Assembly (NCBI GenBank): GCA_007120685.1
Contig: SKNG01000239.1
Coordinates: 1-8,129 of the forward strand
Length of the DNA stretch: 8,129 nt
Reading direction: 5' to 3'
Source: Paracoccaceae bacterium
GTDB lineage: Bacteria > Pseudomonadota > Alphaproteobacteria > Rhodobacterales > Rhodobacteraceae
The translations under genes and the position numbers were made by a program. The notes beneath the pieces are model-generated. The model was not told the origin of the DNA and searched no databases. It was given only the letters and a program-made list of their open reading frames with translations. Shown here one piece after another: positions 4,998-8,129 of the stretch; position 1 is the first letter of the stretch; each line of letters starts with the position of its first letter.

Positions 4998-6854
4998 TCA
5001 GCGGAGCGAGGCGTGAACGGCGTCGATGGCGGCCTGGTTGAGCGAGATGCCAGCCTCGCGTTCCAGCGCACGGGCGAAATAGGCAAAGACGTCATCGGCC
5101 ATGGCATTGCCGATCTGCTGGTCGATCGCACCGACCAGCCGGCTGGTCTGTGCGTCGCCCGGATCGGCCGGCTGGCGGTCGGTGATCAGCGCCATATGGA
5201 CCTGTCCGCCGCGCGCCAGCAGCACCGGCGTGCCGGGCTCGGCGGCGAAAAGCTGTTCCAGCAGCGCCGAGGGTACGCCCGGCACGCGATCGGTGCGGGT
5301 GATGTCCTGATAGGTCTCTGCGGCCAGCCCCTGCGCCTCGGCAAAGCTGTCGATCCCGTCGGCCGATAGTTGTGCGCTCAGCCCCTGTGCCTGCGCCATC
5401 AGCGCGGCCTCCACCGCCTGCGCCCGCGCGCCGGCGGTGGCGTCCTCGCGGACCTCTTCCAGCGGGCGGGGCGCGGGGGGCGTGATGCCATCGAGCCGCA
5501 GCGCGAAGACGCCGCCGTTTTCCAGCGCCATGATCTCTGGAAAATCGCTCTCGGTGGCCTGCGCGGCGGCGGCGCGGAATTCCGCATAGGCCGCGATCCC
5601 GTCGCTGGCGCCGCGCGCCCAGTCGATCCCGCCCAGTTCCAGCGCCGTCTCTGCCGCCAGTTCCTCCAGCGTGGCGCCGCCGGCCAGCAGATCTTCCCAC
5701 AGGTCGAAATCATCCGAAATGGCGCGGCGGGCGGCATCGGCGGCCAGTTCCGGGTGCAACTCCTCGCGCGCTTCCTCGAAGCTGACCTCCTGCGCGGAAA
5801 GCACCGCGTTCATCCTGAACAGCGCCGGGCCGACCGGGCTGGGATGCGGGCCGGTCACCGCGCCGGGCTCGTCCAGCGCGAAGACCGCATCGCCCGCCGC
5901 GCCCAGTTGCGCCCGGCTGACATCGCCCATGTCGGTATCTTCCAGATCCAGCCCGCGCGCGGCGACCAGATCCTCGAAACTGGCGCCGGTCTCCAGATTG
6001 GCCATGGCGGCGCGGGCGGCGCCATCGTCAGGAAACACCAGCCGCTCCACCAGCCGGCGCTCGGGTTGCACAAACTCGTCGATGCGTGACTCGTAGAGCC
6101 GGCGCAGTGCGTCCTCGCTGACCTCGATTTCGTCGAACAGCATGTTCGGGGTGAGGCTGACATAGGTGATGGCGCGCACCTCGGGGGCGGTGAAGCGCTC
6201 GATATTGGCTTCGTGATAGGCGCGCACCGCCGCCTCGTCGGGTTCGGGCACGGGCGTTTCCAGATCGGCCTCGGTCAGCGTGAAGAGCGCGAAGGCATGA
6301 CGCGTGGCGAAATGGTCGATCAGGGCGTCGCTCAGGTTGGCGGGCGTGGTCACCCCGCCGATGGTGGCCAGTTGCAGGATGCCGCGCGCGGCGTCATGGC
6401 GCACCTCGTCCTCGAATTCCGAGGGGGTCATGCCGATGTTCTGCAGCGCGAAGCGGTAGGTTTCCCGGTCAAACGCGCCACCGGGGCCACGGAAGGCGGG
6501 GATCTGCTGCAGCGTGTCGCTCACCGTGTCATCGCCCACCGAGATGCCGATGCGTTCGGCCTCGGCCTCCAGCGCGGCATTGCTGACCAGGCGGGCGCGC
6601 ACCTGGGCATCCAGCCCCACTTCACGGGCGCGGGCGAAGGGGAAGGGCTGGCCCATCTGCTGTTCGATGGCGCGCATCTCGTTCTGCAGGGCGCGGGCAT
6701 AGGCGGTGGCGGAAATGTCGCGCCCGCCGACATTGCCGATACTGCGCACCTGGCCACCCAGAAAGCCATCGATGCCGAAGCCCGCCAGGCCCAGCACCAG
6801 AAGGCCCATCAGGATCCAGACAAAGATATTCTGCTTGCTCTTGGGCTTGGACAT
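4998..6854 (-). CDS. PpiD/SurA-type membrane-anchored periplasmic foldase (parvulin-like)
   Basis: Periplasmic chaperone with peptidyl-prolyl isomerase ancestry, held in the inner membrane by one N-terminal segment and expected to help fold exported proteins. The 618-residue protein has a basic N-terminus (MSKPKSKQ), a transmembrane helix at about 9-30 (NIFVWILMGLLVLGLAGF) and a SurA_N/PpiD N-terminal chaperone region at about 35-165 (including GGAFDRETYRFALQNIGMTPSEFEDEV-type sequence). A parvulin-like domain follows at about 262-355 (RRLVERLVFPDD to GPALFRMNAV), then a second C-terminal helical chaperone region rich in Ala/Glu. Length fits the PpiD family (about 600-640). The ATG at 6854 gives the typical start and has GAGG ten bases upstream; an in-frame GTG at 6878 adds eight untypical residues. 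It is first of the foldase-trpE-xth series. I do not give a symbol because bacterial usage alternates between ppiD and surA for this type. Confidence 0.92.
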   Translation of the reverse strand: MSKPKSKQNIFVWILMGLLVLGLAGFGIDGFLGGQVRSIGNVGGRDISATAYARALQNEMRAIEQQMGQPFPFARAREVGLDAQVRARLVSNAALEAEAERIGISVGDDTVSDTLQQIPAFRGPGGAFDRETYRFALQNIGMTPSEFEDEVRHDAARGILQLATIGGVTTPANLSDALIDHFATRHAFALFTLTEADLETPVPEPDEAAVRAYHEANIERFTAPEVRAITYVSLTPNMLFDEIEVSEDALRRLYESRIDEFVQPERRLVERLVFPDDGAARAAMANLETGASFEDLVAARGLDLEDTDMGDVSRAQLGAAGDAVFALDEPGAVTGPHPSPVGPALFRMNAVLSAQEVSFEEAREELHPELAADAARRAISDDFDLWEDLLAGGATLEELAAETALELGGIDWARGASDGIAAYAEFRAAAAQATESDFPEIMALENGGVFALRLDGITPPAPRPLEEVREDATAGARAQAVEAALMAQAQGLSAQLSADGIDSFAEAQGLAAETYQDITRTDRVPGVPSALLEQLFAAEPGTPVLLARGGQVHMALITDRQPADPGDAQTSRLVGAIDQQIGNAMADDVFAYFARALEREAGISLNQAAIDAVHASLR

Positions 6855-6883
6855 GCCGCTGCAACCTCGCTTCTGCACGGACT

Positions 6884-6912
6884 TCTGTAGTCAGATGGGG
6901 CGCGCGGGGCAA
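6884..6912 (-). promoter_or_regulatory. Possible promoter for the foldase-trpE-xth operon
   Basis: Minus-strand TTGCCC (6912-6907), 17-base spacer, TACAGA (6889-6884), placing a start near 6877 and a leader of about 23 bases before the foldase ATG. The -35 matches 4 of 6 and the -10 only 3 of 6, but spacing is ideal and this is the only candidate I see in the gap. Confidence 0.35.
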
Positions 6913-6924
6913 GGGGGCGGGGGG
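6897..6924 (+). repeat. G-rich tract with G-quadruplex pattern over the candidate -35 box
   Basis: On the plus strand, runs of 4, 4, 5 and 6 G are separated by 5, 3 and 1 bases, meeting the usual quadruplex pattern. It overlaps the -35 element proposed for the foldase operon and lies on that operon's template strand. Confidence 0.5.
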
Positions 6925-6929
6925 CATGG

Positions 6930-6973
6930 AAGGGCCACCGAGCAAGCGTGTCACGGCCCTTTCAGCGGCCGTG
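6930..6973 (-). terminator. Alternative overlapping hairpins after the aldolase gene
   Basis: Just past the aldolase stop the minus strand forms CACGGCC (6973-6967), 8-base loop, GGCCGTG (6958-6952), a perfect 7-bp stem. A second stem, AAGGGCC/GGCCCTT (6961-6955 with 6936-6930), reuses four of the same bases, so the two exclude each other. Position suits the end of the aldolase transcript, but neither stem is followed by a U-run, so it may be a rho-type end or an mRNA-stabilising structure. Confidence 0.4.
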
Positions 6974-6974
6974 T

Positions 6975-8033
6975 TCAGCCCTCGCCGCGCAGGGCGGTGA
7001 TGAAGCGGTCAACGTCTTCGGCCTGGGTGCACCAGCTTGCCACCAGCCGCACGCCGATTTCCTCCTCCTCTGGGCCGTCATCGGGCTGATGCGGTGGCCA
7101 GGGGTAGTATTGCGCGCCGGCCGCGCGGGCGCGGGCATGGGCGGCGCGGGGCAGGGTGGCAAACAGCATATTGCCGCCGCGTGGATGCGCCAGGCGCGTG
7201 CCCGGCACGGTGGCAAGCCCGGCCTCCAGCCGCTCGGCGGCGGCGTTGGCGCGGCGGGCCAGATCGCGCCACAGGTCATCTTCCAGCCAGGCGGCCATCT
7301 GCGCCGACAGGTAGCGGTGCTTGGAAAACAGATGCCCGCCGCGCTTGCGCCGCAGCTCGAATTCCCAGGCCTGGGCGGGGTCGAAGATTACCACCGCCTC
7401 GACCCCCATCAACCCGTTCTTGGTGCCGCCCAGCGACAGCACATCGACGCCGGCGCGCCAGGTCATTTTGGCCGGCGTGCAGCCCTCGGCGACCAGCGCA
7501 TTGGCGAAGCGCGCGCCGTCCAGATGCACGGGCAGGCCATGGGCGCGGGCGAGGGCGGACAGCGCGGCAATCTCGGCCGGGGCGTAGCGCGTGCCGGCCT
7601 CGGTCAGGTTGGTCAGGCTGACCATGCCCTTCTGTACGTTATGCACGCCCACCGCTGCCGCCGTTTCCAGCCGCGCGGCCAGCGCCTGCGGGTCCATCTT
7701 GCCGTCCGCGCCCGCGATCGGCACCAGCTTGGCCCCGCCGGTATAGAACTCCGGCGCGCCGCATTCATCTTCCTCGATATGCGCGATCGGGGTGCAGTAG
7801 ACGGCGGCCCAGGGCGGGCAATGCGTGGCCAGCGCCAGCGCGTTGGCGGCGGTGCCGGTGGCGACCAGATAGACCGCGGCCTCAGGCGCCTCGAACAGCG
7901 CGCGGATATGGGCGCGGACCTGGTCCATCAGCGGGTCGGCGCCATAGGAGGGCGCGAAGCCCTCATTGGCGCGGGTCAGCGCCGCCAGCACCGGCGCCGG
8001 CACGCCCGAGGCGTTGTCGGAGGTGAAGATCAT
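6975..8033 (-). CDS. Low-specificity threonine aldolase family protein (PLP enzyme)
   Basis: PLP-dependent beta-eliminating lyase of aspartate-aminotransferase fold type I, threonine aldolase family; expected to cleave L-threonine/L-allo-threonine (and other beta-hydroxy amino acids) to glycine and an aldehyde in the cytoplasm. The 352 residues are the usual length. Visible landmarks are the N-terminal FTSDNASG (3-10), the phosphate-binding VATGTAANALAL (57-68), the cofactor-stacking His85 in AHIEEDE (84-90), the PLP-nitrogen Asp172 and Arg175 in HLDGAR (170-175), and the Schiff-base Lys205 in LSLGGTKNGLMG (199-210). ATG 8033 is supported by AAGGGG (8041-8046), seven bases upstream and overlapping the upstream gene's stop codon, so the two genes are probably co-transcribed and coupled. 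Stereospecificity and true substrate cannot be told from sequence alone. Confidence 0.93.
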   Translation of the reverse strand: MIFTSDNASGVPAPVLAALTRANEGFAPSYGADPLMDQVRAHIRALFEAPEAAVYLVATGTAANALALATHCPPWAAVYCTPIAHIEEDECGAPEFYTGGAKLVPIAGADGKMDPQALAARLETAAAVGVHNVQKGMVSLTNLTEAGTRYAPAEIAALSALARAHGLPVHLDGARFANALVAEGCTPAKMTWRAGVDVLSLGGTKNGLMGVEAVVIFDPAQAWEFELRRKRGGHLFSKHRYLSAQMAAWLEDDLWRDLARRANAAAERLEAGLATVPGTRLAHPRGGNMLFATLPRAAHARARAAGAQYYPWPPHQPDDGPEEEEIGVRLVASWCTQAEDVDRFITALRGEG

Positions 8034-8045
8034 GCGCGAGCCCCT

Positions 8046-8129
8046 TCAGATCTCGATGTCGATGATATGGTCTTCCCAGTCTTCCTGGTCGATCTCGTAT
8101 TCCGGCAGCGTGGCGCCCCGCACCGAGAC
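8046..8129 (-). CDS. C-terminal end of an unidentified protein (runs off right edge)
   Basis: The last 27 codons of a minus-strand gene end in TGA at 8046-8048. The residues (VSVRGATLPEYEIDQEDWED, then HIIDIEI) are strongly acidic, with 9 Asp/Glu. The frame is open to the edge, codon use is G/C-ending, and the stop overlaps the ribosome-binding site of the aldolase gene 12 bases downstream. These make it a genuine gene end in the same operon. I do not recognise the family. Confidence 0.6.
   Translation of the reverse strand, partial: VSVRGATLPEYEIDQEDWEDHIIDIEI

Noticed and set aside
3323..5041. A 572-codon open frame on the plus strand opposite trpE and the start of xth
   Set aside because: It is antisense to trpE, whose motifs are unmistakable. 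Long antisense frames arise routinely in GC-rich DNA, and its translation is a low-complexity Ala/Gly/Arg/His mixture.
4970..5131. N-terminal extension of TrpE by 54 residues
   Set aside because: It overlaps the end of the foldase gene, and the residues are Arg/Ser/Pro-rich noise; TrpE homologues begin near the chosen ATG at 4969.
4998..6854. Possibility of an attenuator or leader peptide upstream of trpE
   Set aside because: Only 28 bases separate trpE from the foldase gene, with no Trp-rich leader or terminator hairpin.

Overview
The window is very GC-rich, uses almost only G/C-ending codons, and carries a peptidyl-prolyl isomerase-trpE pair of the kind I associate with Rhodobacteraceae (Alphaproteobacteria). 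That placement is inferred from gene content and protein style, because no rRNA or other marker is present. Every intact gene reads on the minus strand. The only plus-strand coding signal is decayed gene debris.

Layout in minus-strand transcription order, from right to left. At 8046-8129 is the 27-residue C-terminal end of an unidentified acidic protein. It is followed within 12 bases by a PLP-dependent threonine aldolase-family gene (6975-8033). After a 120-base gap holding hairpins, a G-rich tract and a possible promoter come a membrane-anchored PpiD/SurA-type foldase (4998-6854), anthranilate synthase component I trpE (3449-4969) and exodeoxyribonuclease III xth (2641-3438). These three have gaps of 28 and 10 bases and look like one transcription unit. 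The xth ribosome-binding site overlaps the trpE stop codon.

From about 2014 to 2640 there is no intact gene. The plus strand holds a piece of an aldehyde dehydrogenase whose catalytic cysteine position reads Phe. It runs, with a change of reading frame, into a piece resembling the C-terminal end of a flotillin-like protein. The rest of this stretch is featureless.

Next on the minus strand is a complete type II toxin-antitoxin module: an Xre/MbcA/ParS-type antitoxin (1556-1966) and a RES-domain NAD+-degrading toxin (867-1556), overlapping by one base. Its promoter region contains three half-sites of a TTTGGCA element arranged as two inverted pairs, a good candidate autoregulatory operator. 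A 274-base gap with a four-repeat GGGGC tract (G-quadruplex motif) separates it from an FAD-dependent aromatic-type monooxygenase, cut by the left edge (2-592).

Overall this is a housekeeping block (aldolase; foldase-trpE-xth) joined at about 2640 to a plastic accessory stretch of gene remnants plus a toxin-antitoxin module. I found no CRISPR array, tRNA, rRNA, insertion sequence or phage gene. I recognised no wholly new system; the operator, the remnant junction and the trpE-xth arrangement are the points most worth following.
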